Assembly: GCF_033568475.1 (NCBI RefSeq)
Contig: NW_027331831.1
Span: 2,976,001 to 3,040,000 of the forward strand
DNA: 64,000 bases
Reading direction: 5' to 3'
Source: Henckelia pumila
Taxonomy: Eukaryota; Streptophyta; Magnoliopsida; Lamiales; Gesneriaceae
The notes under the pieces were generated by a model. The model ran no database searches. It was not told the DNA's origin and was given only the letters and a program-made list of their open reading frames with translations. The position numbers and the translations under genes are program-made. Below are positions 53,688 to 64,000 of the stretch, in pieces. Position 1 is the first letter of the stretch. Every line of letters begins with the position of its first letter.

Positions 53688-54589
53688 GCAAAGTAAGCAT
53701 CTGGTCAAGATCATTCTTCTCAAATGCAGTTTTGTACAGGTGCAAAGCCAGCCAGCCGTCGGTCCGGCCTTCGATTTAACAAAATAATTTAATCCTGCCT
53801 ATATGTTCTTGTAACATAAATTTTTTGTTAATTTTTCTATACGAAAAGTAGGTGTCAAATGAAAGTGTTCATACACGAACCCAATTCGGGTCAAAGTTTT
53901 GGATGTAGAACCAGAACCACCCATTAGTTCGAAGGCCATTTTCTTTCTCTAGTGGTTCATTTCTTCCCATTGTGTTTGTCAAGTGTCTGAGTTGTCTTGG
54001 TATCTGTTAGTGGGACAATAATTGTATTCAACTCCAAATAAAACATTATCTGTTTTTTTTTTTTTTTGAAGATATAAAGCCAATTTATAATCATATAGAG
54101 ATATGATATTCCAAATTTGAATTCGATTCTCTCTCTCGTTTCTTGTTATATTCCGTAAATTTATTTCATATATAGTGTATTTATACATTATATTAAAAAA
54201 ACCTTTCGAAAAACAAAAATATGTCCATTTATAATTCTCTTCTCTGTGTCAAAATTGAAATTGATTATGCTATAGATTTTGTTAAAATTTTTAATTTAAG
54301 AGAATTTAATAAGAAATAGTGGATATTAGTCTCCATTATAACCAAATTATATCCAAACGGCGTACTTGTATAATTTGTTTATTTTAACGACAGCCAAAAA
54401 AATTTAAAAATATAAGTTGAAATAAAAAAAAATTCAAAATTGATATTTTCGTAAGCAAATATCTACTAAAAGAATAATAAATTTAATAATAAAATGTCTC
54501 ATGTTTATAATTAAATGAATGACTAACAAAAAATCTACTAACGCCTATATTATTATGTGTATAACTAATCTTAACGTCTATATTATTAA
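53688..54589. other. FTSH11 3' flank, no gene seen
   Basis: This is 3' UTR and spacer. A T homopolymer of about 15 bases lies near 54054. Nothing else is supported. Confidence 0.5.
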
Positions 54590-55035
54590 TCTATGTATAA
54601 CTAATCTTATCCAATCACATGTTCTTCTCGTCATATTATTTATCCATCTATTAATTATTTATTTTACATCAATCAAATCATTAATTATTTATCTTATATC
54701 AATCAAATCATTAAATTTAAATTACCATATTAACCACTTATAAATAATATTATTCATATTTTATTTATTATTTAAAAAATAAAATAATAATTTATCATAA
54801 ATTATTAAATTTAAATTACTATATTGTCCCTTATAAATAATATTATTCATATTTTATTTATTGTTAAAAGGACAAAATAATAATTTATTATTTTTATATA
54901 AAATTTAATCAATTAAATTAAATAAACTATAATCCATCAATCAAATCAAATATTATATTCATTATCATTTTTTATTTATTTTTTATTACTTATCTATGTA
55001 TTATTTATCTCATCATATCTATCAAACGGTACCAC
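54590..55035. mobile_element. AT-rich MITE, inverse orientation to the 20.4-kb copy
   Basis: It carries ACATCAATCAAATCATTAAT twice and ATTCATATTTTATTTATT twice, then AATCCATCAATCAAATCAAA, ending TCTATCAAACGGTACCAC. These are the complements of motifs at 20390-20712. Just upstream, a 35-base unit (TATATTATTA...GTATAACTAATCTTA) is tandemly doubled at about 54540-54612. Target duplication was not resolved. Confidence 0.5.
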
Positions 55036-55295
55036 AGGTCGTGACACACGTACCTCATATATTTAATATAAAGATTAGATATATAATGAAATATATATTT
55101 TTTAATTTTGAAATAAATTTATTATTTTTTTGAAATTCAAATGATAGAATAAAATAAATACACATAAAAATATAATATAGTATATAGTTGGATAACTGAA
55201 AGTATCTCGAAAATAAAAAAAAAATAAAAAAAAACTTTACCACCCTACCTATCAAAGTTAATTAGTAAAAAAATTCAACCTAATAAATAGTATAC

Positions 55296-55327
<32 letters not shown>

Positions 55328-55565
55328 TAATTTAATATCTTCCTATACACTAATAACAAATATTGGTGCCAAGTACCAAATTTATATACAAATGCCACGA
55401 AAAGAAAATTTCCAACGGGTGCAATATTATTAAATTCAAAAGAATTAAAATTATATACGTCAAGAAAAGGGTTAAGTTGACCAAATCACTTCAAAGGGGG
55501 AAAATTTCTTTGCACTGAAATTCTCATCCATATATTAACCCGGGCTTTATACACAGCCCGAAAAA
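55036..55565. other. AT-rich 3' flank of the PP2C gene
   Basis: A (TA)n run lies at about 55295-55327. No gene is seen. The last 100 bases (for example TTAACCCGGGCTTTATACAC) are probably the 3' UTR of the minus-strand phosphatase. Confidence 0.45.
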
Positions 55566-58074
55566 CTATCTACTCGATCGACCACTCTTCGAGTGTCTCA
55601 AGTCCACGACGATGGCACTTATGTTGTCTCTACTACCTCGAGCCATAGCCAACTCTACTAGCATGGTCGCCGCTACCACCGCGGGATTTTCTTTTTCCGT
55701 CTCGTCGACTTGGTCGAGTTCGATATCTTGTTGAACTACTGAAACATGGGAGGATGATCTTTTCAAACGCCCATCTAAACATTTTCTTACGACATGGCAC
55801 GCTAGATCATTAGAAACTACGTCCCATAAGCCATCGCTTGCTAGTATCAAAAACTCGTCGAAATCAGTAATATTGACAACTTTTACTTCTGGCTCTGGTG
55901 TCACAAAAGGTTTGAGGCATCTATCACCTGCAATATTGAGTCAATTTGCATTCGATCAGGACGACAACTATATCATCATGCAAATTTTAATCACACCTAT
56001 ATCAATCAAGATTATTAAATTATGTACATACAAGGCATTTGGGTTAATCTAATTGGTTTCTTTTTTCTTTCTTTTTTTTTTTGGGGAAATATAAACTGAT
56101 GACCCAATTATGGTCAGGGTCTGAGCTCTGATACCATGTTAAAAAATGGATTTGAACCTAACTCAACCTCAAAAGCTAGCTTAAGAGGGGAGGGTTGTCA
56201 TTGTTTATATAAAAGGCTCTTAGGATATTTATTCAACCGATGTGGGACACAAATCAACACCCCCTTGAGCTAGCTTTTGGAATTAAGTTAGGTCCAAGTC
56301 TTATTTCTTAAGATGATATCAAAGCTCAGGTTTCGATCCTGGCTCATGTTCCACCATATGTGTTGGACGTTCCATAATTGGATCACCTGTCCCATATTTG
56401 GGTAACCCGTTAATGTCCCCACGCTCTAGTCATTTCAGTCTTGGACGTGGGAGATGTGTGTCGTGTTAATTTATATCACAAATCAATTGGAAAAATATTC
56501 TGGAAGTTCTTAATATAAACAAAGGCGATCCTTCCCCTAAGCTAGCTTTTAGGGTTGAGATAGGTCCAAATTTTATTTCTTTAAATGATACTTTTAAGAG
56601 AAATAAACTTCTCATTGTAATATGGGTACGTCTCAAGGATATTTTCGTCTAATAAGAGACCTACTCTGTGGGTTATGCAACCTCCAAAAAGAATCCAAAA
56701 CGGTCTCAAGTGCAATGCATGACATATAGATATTATGAATACATGTGCAAAGTTTTAAAGCACAAATATAAAATATAATGATAAGTATAAAGAGGAAGTA
56801 GGATGCTAACCAAAAGATCTTGAAGTGGCAAGAACTCCCAAGACCCTTTGTCCATTCCAATCAATGACCTTCCCTCCACAGCCTACAATTCTCTCCAATT
56901 CATCGGGTCTATCGGGCTGCAAATTAGTAGTCATAAATCGTGTCACACACCAAAAAAATGTTGAATATTGGTCATACAAATGAATGAAGTCCAACGTAAA
57001 TGGCATATGTTTCCGGGGATAGTCATCAAAATGAGCTTGATCAAACCTTTTTTCGAAAACAAACCATTGGCTTCGCCAATGTATTTGAAACACTAGAGAA
57101 TGGTTATTTTTCCGATCGAGGCCGTTTATCAAATATTTCCATGTGTTCCCATGTGTGTATGAAAGATATGCACCACAATTACATTACTTACAAGTTACAA
57201 ACCAACCAAGAAATCGTGACAAATCTACTACTAGTTTCTTCATTTTGCTCATTTGAAATCTTTGACATAAAATATGCACTAATTATTAATTTATACATCA
57301 TCACACAAGTGCACGTACCTTGTGATCTTCGGACAACTGTACGGCGACTCCACCACGTGAAATCACCGCCCTGGAATCGCCGCAATGGGCAACAACCACC
57401 TCCTCCTCACCGACGACCGCCACCACCGCAGTGGACCCCACCATCGCCACCGCTGCTCCATTCTTATTCACCTCCTCATCCATCTCCCGGAAGCCCGCCT
57501 CCATCACCTTCCCCCAATCGATCTCTTCGCCTCCTTGTTCCTCCACAATCCTCGCCACCAATTTATGAAGCGTCTCCCGGCAAGACTGCGCCACCCGAAA
57601 CCCCCCATGGCCATCGTACACCCCGAAGAAATCGTACGTTCTCTCACCTCTGGTCAGAAAACCTAATTCCACCGCCACCGCGTCCTCCATTGCCCTCCTC
57701 CGCCCAATCACGGAAACACAACCATGCGTACGACACTGGACACCGATGCTCAAAGTCGATTCTCCTCCTAACGCAACGTCGTTTCGAGGAAGCCGATCCA
57801 CCAACGCCTCCGGGATCAGTTTCGCCTCTCCGGAGGCCGCATCAGCACACTTCCACCGCTTATTTCTCAAACCCACATCACAATCGGGGGAGATAACCGG
57901 ATCTTCTGCGGGTTTCGCCCGACCCAGCAACTTAACTCGCCGGAGCTCCCTCCTTTTACGGCTAACATCCTTCATGGTAACTACATCATCACCTCCTCCG
58001 CTGAACACATTTTTCCTCGGGAAGAAACTCTCCGGCGCCGGAGTAGACCCATGCCTCGCGCTATCAAAAATCAT
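55566..58074 (-). CDS. Clade A protein phosphatase 2C (HAI-like), ABA co-receptor type
   Basis: A Mn/Mg-dependent Ser/Thr phosphatase; clade A members repress SnRK2 kinases and are inhibited by ABA-bound PYR/PYL receptors. Exons 57319-58074, 56811-56916 and 55566-55927 give 407 codons. The ATG at 58074 is the first in frame; the reading upstream to 58197 has none. The N-terminal 100 residues are variable and basic ([13 protein letters not shown]). The core starts [17 protein letters not shown], then [11 protein letters not shown] with metal ligands, [20 protein letters not shown], and W272 in [13 protein letters not shown], the tryptophan lock that contacts the receptor. [17 protein letters not shown] and [11 protein letters not shown] complete the site. 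The third position of DGHGG is the HAI-type glycine. Resemblance to Arabidopsis HAI1-3 is from memory; orthology is not settled. Intron 2 holds LTR debris. Confidence 0.93.
56115..56600. mobile_element. Copia LTR-end fragments forming a palindrome in PP2C intron 2
   Basis: Old LTR debris of the same family as at 14.6-15.8 kb. A minus-sense piece (GAGCTCTGATACCATGTTAA, then CTCAAAAGCTAGCTTAAGAG) faces a plus-sense piece (CCCCTTGAGCTAGCTTTTGG, then GATGATATCAAAGCTC), making a palindrome at about 56121-56327. A third plus-sense piece (CCCTAAGCTAGCTTTTAGGG) lies near 56535. There is no coding part; it is a broken fossil. Confidence 0.65.
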
Positions 58075-58172
58075 CAGCCCACCATTTACGAAATGAAGCT
58101 CATAATTGAGTAGAGGACAAGGAAATATATATGGAATGGGCGTACGTGGGGGAAGGGGAGTGGCGAAAGAGA

Positions 58173-58280
58173 CACGTAACGAGGAGTGTGTTGGCAAATG
58201 ATTGGAAGAAGCTGAGAAATGCGGGTCCCACGTGCTTCGCCTTGATATTTATATTTGACGTGGGATACATGGGACACGTG
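58173..58280 (-). promoter_or_regulatory. ABRE-like cluster and TATA box of the PP2C gene
   Basis: Upstream of the minus-strand ATG are CACGTA (58173-58178), CACGTG (58229-58234), GACGTGGG (58258-58265) and CACGTG (58275-58280). A TATAAATA box reads on the minus strand near 58245-58252. Two ABRE cores sit immediately upstream of the TATA, the arrangement expected of an ABA-induced promoter, which fits the HAI group. Confidence 0.65.
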
Positions 58281-58599
58281 CTCGCATTTACGATCCTCGT
58301 GGCAACTGCTTGCGTTTTCTTTTCTTATCTTTTCTCTTCTTTTCTTTTCTTTTCTTCTTTTTTATATTTTTATTATTATTAATTTGCCTTTTGTTGTACG
58401 CGCAAACAGTTGTCCATACTCAATCTAACAAGATGGTGGGCGCCTTCTAATTCTCCAGTCAATTAAAGACCAACGCACACGCGATATTATATCTAACTTT
58501 TACAATGTAACGTATTTTTACTATTTTATAATAGTTGATTAGGGTAAAATAATTGTTGGGTCGAGAACACCAATTTTTTTCCTCATTTTATCCTCTCTT

Positions 58600-58860
58600 T
58601 ATATTTTAATTTATTGATATTGTTTGATTTGATGTGTTATTAATTTATATATAACTTATCTCAATTAATTTTGCCTTATTTTCGTCATATTATTTATCTA
58701 TTTATTAATTAATAATTTTACATCAATTAAATCAAATAAATTATAATCTATCCATCAAATCAAATAATGTATTAGCTATTTTTTCTTATTTATTTTTAAT
58801 TTACATTATATTAATTATCTATTGATTACTTATCCTATCACTCAAACGAAATGGTGTCTA
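58600..58860. mobile_element. AT-rich MITE, third copy of the family
   Basis: It contains TTTGATTTGATGTGTTATTA, TACATCAATTAAATCAAATA and CCATCAAATCAAATAATGTA, and ends ATCACTCAAACGAAATGGTG. These motifs recur in the copies at 20.4 and 54.6 kb. It is noncoding; the borders are approximate. Confidence 0.45.
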
Positions 58861-59211
58861 ATAATTTTTATACATTAATCCTCACTCTCACAATTTTACA
58901 ATTACGTGAGTTATGATCACCCAATCCATAACCTCCCCACTATCCCACTAAATCCCCCACTTATTCAATTTTTTAAAATAACTTTTATTTTACACACGTA
59001 CAACGTGTGCATTTTTTTACTAATGTTAATAAAATATGCAAATTTGATATCCAAAGAACTGACTTTGATTCCTGGAATAAAATGATGATACATTTGGTGT
59101 TTTCTGGTGTATATTTATTTAATAAAAAAAACTTCACTTTTCAAAATGTTAATTTATCTATCTTTATTTCCAGTTTCTGCGTGCGTTAAAGCTTTTGTAT
59201 TTGCCTTTAAA

Positions 59212-59233
59212 CCCCCCCCCCCCCCCCCCCCCC
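59212..59233. repeat. C homopolymer, 22 bases
   Basis: An uninterrupted run of 22 C is followed by ACCCC. The complementary G strand could form a quadruplex. It lies in noncoding spacer between the PP2C promoter and the Tourist-like element. Run lengths like this are error-prone in sequencing. Confidence 0.9.
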
Positions 59234-59678
59234 ACCCCATATCATATTGCCATCATTTTTTTTTGTCCCTCTTTTGGGTTTTCGCGCACCGGATTATCGA
59301 TTTTAAAACTATCAAACAAACACACACGTTGGTAATGAAAAAATTAATTGTTCTAAATTCATCCGAAATTGATCGATTTTTTTATGTGTTCAACGGGCTG
59401 GAAGTTTTGATAGTTCTTTGCACGACAATTGTTTGTGTTCTTTAAGTAATTTTAGTAGAATTTTTGTGTTGAGTTGAAAAAGAGATTTTATCTAAATCTA
59501 AAAAATAAGAAAGATGAATGAAATTTTAGATTCTCTATACATTTGAGATTTGATAAATAGTAAAAGATCTGATATGAAATAGTTGCTTGAAAAAAAAAAA
59601 GAAAATCTTAAATTCAACCGCAATTATTATTATTAGCTATATAAATATAATAACCGGATATGTAGCATCTTCTGTTAA

Positions 59679-60600
59679 GGGTCTGTTTGGTTCAATTGAT
59701 GATATTATTGAATGATTAATAAATAAATGATAAAAGATATGATAAATAAGGATTGGTAATTTGTGCTGAAAATTATATTATGTTTGGTTTGATTTTTAGG
59801 AATAAGATTAAATAATGGTTTAAAATATTTTTGCCAAAAATACCCCTTTATTTTTTATTGCATAATTGAATTAATAGCCTTTTTTTTAACTTCTTCCCCA
59901 ACGATTCCTCCATGTACTTCAAAAAAAACATAACCTATAGTATTGTGCAGAAGATTGAATTCCACATATAACAGTTTACTTAACAACAATTTCAAACTTG
60001 ATAATGAAATTTAATGAGATTTTCATTTGCACATAATAAATTAAACAAAGCAATAAAAAATAAATATTTCAAAAAAGAAAAGAAAAAAGATAAACGCATT
60101 GAATACTAGCAAATGAAGTAAAAAAATGAGAGAAAAACGAAATCATAGTTCCTCCGCCAAAAACCAGGAACCAAATTTCATGTTTGCAAGACCATACGAA
60201 AATAAATTAAACAGAGTTTTTTACAATGATTTGTCGAGACAGAGAGACATTAATGTGTGATTTTTAGCCGACGAGGACTCCTTCAATTTCTGAAGATTTC
60301 GCAGCTGTTAGGGAAGAAATTTCAAAGTACCTAATTTTTTTTTGGTTCATCAATGAGATGTAAACGAAGAGAACGGTGGGTTTTTTTGGGTTAGGGTAAG
60401 GGGCATTCTAGGAATTAACATAGATAATTAATGTATGGTTTATTAATATTGAGGTAGTAGAAGGGTTTATTTTATCTAGTTGAGTACACCCTTGTCCTTC
60501 TCGAGATAGATTCGATTGGTTTAATTAAAATTGTACCAAACGTGAGTTTATTTTAAAAAAAACCTATAATTACAATTAATCACTAATACCAAACACAGCC
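59679..60600. mobile_element. Tourist-like (PIF/Harbinger) non-autonomous element, 922 bp
   Basis: It starts GGGTCTGTTTGGT and ends ACCAAACACAGCC; the 13-base ends pair at 11 positions. It is flanked by TAA on both sides (59676-59678 and 60601-60603), the classic target for PIF/Harbinger. The interior is AT-rich with no transposase. At 922 bp it is long for a MITE and may derive from a larger parent. Confidence 0.8.
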
Positions 60601-61002
60601 TAAGATGATTATTTATAGAGAAAAGTTGAATAGCTTCAGTCAATCTCTCACCACTACTACCTAAGTACATTGTCAATGAGCAATTGTGTCCTCTAGATTA
60701 ACAGAGACGGAGTCAAAAGAGATTTAAAAAATAATTTTAGCATTATTGCCTTCTTTTCATTGAGTCGAAATCACTCATGATCTTATTAATTCTTAAATAT
60801 GGATTCCCAAAGACACAATTTCTCAATAATAATTCCTTTACCATCGGTATTTTATTTAAATATTGTTTTGGAAAATACAACAATAAAATTCCATCTTCTC
60901 AATGAAATTTTATGACTTGTGTTCCCTGATTGGATAATTTGATCTTAGCTGCTTTATCCACAAAAAAATTGAATAGCTCCACTCACACTCTCACTATCAT
61001 TT

Positions 61003-61112
61003 TTAGGTAGTGTTTGAGAGAGTTTTTAGAAAAAATATCTTAGCTTTTCATTAACAAAATTTTAAAAATTTCAGAAAAATGCTTCTAAAAAGCTTTCTTA
61101 AACATTACATTA
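61003..61112. mobile_element. Small MITE (GTGTTTGA family)
   Basis: TAGGTAGTGTTTGAGAGAGT pairs with AAAGCTTTCTTAAACATTAC around an A/T hairpin. It matches the elements at 36.3 and 37.0 kb in layout. The rest of 60604-61461 is AT-rich spacer with no gene. Confidence 0.55.
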
Positions 61113-61461
61113 ATCATGAGCGGCTCTTTTAAGAGGCAAGGGGCAGTTGTCCTCCTTATATTTGATGTAAAAATATTAATATACCTCATATTTTTTAAAT
61201 TAAAATTATACACGTAAAATAAAGTTGATGATTTAGAAGCCAAAATATATTAAATTACAATCGTAAATATAATCGGTAGCTTTCCAGTGACAAATTTAAT
61301 TTTGCGTACAAGATTGATAAAATACTTAACATAAAAATTTGTATTCATACAAAGATTAAAAAAAAAAAACTATATATGCACATTGTTCAAACTGCTGCAA
61401 TACACATAACATAAACTGATGCATAGCAAAAAACAAAATATATTTTGTACGTGGTGTTAAT

Positions 61462-62797
61462 TCATCTTTTCTCTAGCTCTACCGCACTCGACTCCGGATC
61501 CAGCCCATGCTCGATGGCTCCATTTTTGTCCTGTGATGATCGTTGCTTTCTCCTTTTATACAACAAGAATCCGATAACGAAGATAACACCAAGTATAAAT
61601 CTTAGTCCCAGGAGTGATGCTGTGTGATTTCATAAAACATCAAAACAGAACAAGGTTAGCAAATTGTCGTTATTGGGTGATAAAAATATTTGAAATTCAA
61701 AACCGATGGTCTAAATCTTACCGATGCCGACACCCACTACGAATATCAAAGCTGTAAAGGAAACAAGATATTAGCTAAATCGGATTAATAGAGAAAATCA
61801 AGAAAAGATGGAGCATATATATATATATATAAGTTGAGAAATGTACCCCCATAGTAATCCAGTTTGCCTGCATTGCAAAAGTAAAAGAAATGTCAGCAAA
61901 TTGTTCTAATTACTTGCTCCCAAGTTTTCATTTTTTTTTTCCAAAGATCATGTGTAACTATTGTTGATCAACTCAAGTGATATATATGACATGAAAATCA
62001 AGCTTACATCGAAAACTGCGCTCCTCAAATGGGGTATCTTCGTAACAATAATGGTGGCAACGGATCTTGTTATCCTCCAGAGAGCAAAATCCATTACTCC
62101 TGTCACACTCCCCACAGAGCGCACGAAACCAAGACAAGCCCATTCCGTACGCCATCGAATCATGAATCATCGTATAACTAGCATTATTGCCACTCAAGGC
62201 ATCCGACGAAACCAGAGTTCTCCTGTCCTCCCTGCAAGAGTTCTCCGCCAATTCCGAATCCGGAACCCACCCGACGACCAAGTAATTGTAAACCCTCGAA
62301 GAATTCAAGAAATCAGTCCGGTTCCCACAGGCGGGATCCTCCACGTACAGCGGACGATTCACGGGATTCAGACAGCTGACGAGTATTATATCCTTGTTAG
62401 ATTGTAAATAGAGGGACATGTAATTAGTTGTGTCCCATAGACTATCCGAAGAGTAGGCTGGGCAAGAAGTGTAGTTTTTCTCCACGATTCCGAGATCCGA
62501 CACGCGGACGGAGAAGTTGGCGTAGGAGATTGATTGGACGACGTATTTTCCCGATTTGGGTTGAAGGATGGGTCGATTTTGTAGGCACTGGAGCTCGAAG
62601 ATGGGGTCTGGGTGGCCGCAATTGGGGGGATCGGTGGCCAAACGGAAGGGGTAGCTTATGCTGATTTGGCCGCAAGAAGAGCTGACACATGAAGATGAAT
62701 TCTTGGCTCTGGTTCCGGCAGGGAACCAACAACAGATGATCAAGATTGTTAGAATCGAGAACAATATAGTATTAGGAGGCTTCCCTTCTGACATCAT
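61462..62797 (-). CDS. LRK10L/WAK-like cell-wall receptor protein lacking a kinase domain
   Basis: A type I membrane protein with a GUB_WAK galacturonan-binding-like ectodomain. Exons 62008-62797, 61847-61867, 61722-61751 and 61462-61619 (TGA) give 332 codons; the two short middle exons of 21 and 30 bases restore the frame. The ATG at 62797 starts MMSEGKPPN. A signal peptide (ILFSILTILIICCWFPAG) spans about residues 11-31. The ectodomain opens CGQISISYPFRLATDPPNCG with the WAK cysteine pattern, then CPAY, PACGNRTDF and the WAK-associated end (CGECDRSNGFCSLEDNKIRC). One membrane span (about 271-301, ALIFVVGVGIG to VIFVIGFLLY) is followed by YKRRKQRSS and a 30-residue tail ending ELEKR. LRK10-like relatives carry a kinase here; none is encoded in the 1.3 kb after or elsewhere nearby. 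It could be a natural receptor-like protein or the 5' half of a lost kinase gene. Confidence 0.85.
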
Positions 62798-64000
62798 GGA
62801 AGAAATTTATGGAAATTGACAGCTTCTTTTGAATGATTTTTGTGAAGTTGGCCAAGTTTCTTATTTATACCCAGAAAGGGGCTTAATCAAGAATCAACTG
62901 GGATTTGAGCAATTCAAAGGGAAAGCTTGTAGCTTTGGTTAAGTTGATGCAATCCACGTAATTATATAACTATGGACGGCGTGACGAATTTTGATTGATT
63001 AAAATCATAGGATGCGAATATATTATACGGGTGGCGTGAATAAAACCTGTAGCTTGTTCTGATCAGCAACGCGGTTGAATTGGGTCCAAGTTGGACTTGT
63101 CCGCTCAAGTGGTTGGTGGCGGGCCGGTGGGGTCCCTTTGTCAAATCATCGTCTCGTCTCTTTGACTGCATATTTCAAACTTCAAATATAGTTGATCATT
63201 TTTGGTGAATATTTTAAAATCTTAATCTAATTCATAAAAAAAAAATATTACCTCCACGAATTAAGGATCTACGGAACATAAAAGAAGATTCCAAACTGTC
63301 AAATTTTCGCTTAAATCTAACCATAAGGCATAAAATCATCAGCTCATCCCTCGTACACATGATTTCGAGATGTCCAAATATATAAATTACCTTCATCAAA
63401 TTAATATTTTCTTTTTATTTATTTCGAAATCATATCTAACAATTAAAATATAGGAGAAATGTAGGTGAGTTATGTATTAACTTATTTTTTTGTCAACTTT
63501 GAACCCGGCTTCTTTCTTTCAACATATCAAAAAACGCAGCAGTTCAAAAAACAAAATAAAGAAGAAGAAGAAGAAGAAGAAGAAGAAGAATTTTTTTAAA
63601 AATGCATTATTTTCTTTAGAAAAAAATATCAAAGAAAAACCCGAGGCATGTCGAGTTGTATTTCATCACTACGTACTACTCATTTCTTGAACAGTTATGC
63701 TCTTCTAATACAAATCATAGGTTCTTTTCTATAAATGAAAAAGTTACCTTTTCAACCACCTCTCCACTTTTTGAGGGCAAAAGAATAGGAAATGAGCTTA
63801 TTGTTTTTATTTTTTAAAAAAAACGAGGAGGAAATTTTTTTCAATTATTTTTCAGTTGAGGAAAAGAGTTTGTAACAAAACATTGATGGTGGTCTATGAT
63901 TTTATTTTAAGTTTCACCCTGAGAGTTATTTTTACATTTTGAAAAAACAATTAATTTTATTTGTGTTGAAATCATAAATTAGAAAAAACTTGAAAAAACA
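62798..64000. other. Right-edge spacer with a (GAA)n microsatellite
   Basis: This is the promoter side of the receptor-like gene, then AT-rich spacer. A (GAA/AAG)n microsatellite lies at about 63559-63590. Short frames across it are simple-sequence artefacts. No gene is supported. Confidence 0.55.

Noticed and set aside
57000-57896. Long plus-strand proline-rich open frame
   Set aside because: It lies antisense over exon 1 and intron 1 of the PP2C. The Pro/His/Arg richness is the mirror of the GC-rich coding exon, and the minus-strand frame has the conserved phosphatase motifs.
63490-63690. Lys-rich 66-codon frame at the right edge
   Set aside because: It is produced by the GAA microsatellite and flanking A runs.

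Overview
This is nuclear DNA of a flowering plant, most likely a eudicot. Genes have many introns and GT-AG junctions, the spacers are strongly AT-rich, and the proteins are plant-specific or plastid-targeted: PHT1, HAK/KUP, a chloroplast sigma factor, FTSH11, a SPEECHLESS-type bHLH and a clade A PP2C. The species cannot be named from the sequence alone. All exon borders below were read by eye from splice sites and reading-frame continuity.

Layout. 0-14 kb: two tandem HAK/KUP potassium transporters on the minus strand. Copy A leaves the window at its left edge. Copy B is complete and has a 5.6-kb first intron filled with DNA transposons. 14-17 kb: an old Copia remnant and a three-stem palindrome. 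17.3-19.5 kb: a PHT1 phosphate transporter (minus). 20-21 kb: a 181-bp tandem duplication and a MITE. 21.7-23.9 kb: an unrecognised acidic coiled-coil protein (minus). 25-31 kb: a foldback MITE and a full-length Copia fossil with matching LTRs and target duplication. 31.6-36.1 kb: dihydrofolate synthetase (plus). 37.8-39.2 kb: a divergent SPEECHLESS-type bHLH (plus). 41.8-44.4 kb: plastid sigma factor SIG5/SIGE (plus). 45-46.2 kb: a Mutator-like foldback. 46.6-53.7 kb: FTSH11 (plus). 55.6-58.1 kb: a clade A (HAI-like) PP2C (minus). 59.7-60.6 kb: a Tourist-like element. 61.5-62.8 kb: a kinase-less LRK10L/WAK-like membrane protein (minus).

The genes are ordinary unlinked plant genes, not an operon. 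Two themes recur. One is plastid and mitochondrial function: SIG5, FTSH11 and DHFS. The other is transport and stress signalling: HAK, PHT1, PP2C and the receptor-like protein. SIG5 and the PP2C each have a cluster of ACGT-core sites in their promoters, which fits light/stress control and ABA control respectively.

The spacers carry the less usual material. There are two related hAT-like elements with CGGTATACCG-rich ends, one holding a foldback of about 1.7 kb with an exact 8-bp target duplication. There are also several near-perfect foldbacks and a compact three-way palindrome at 16.87-17.0 kb. I found no tRNA, rRNA, CRISPR array or viral gene cluster.
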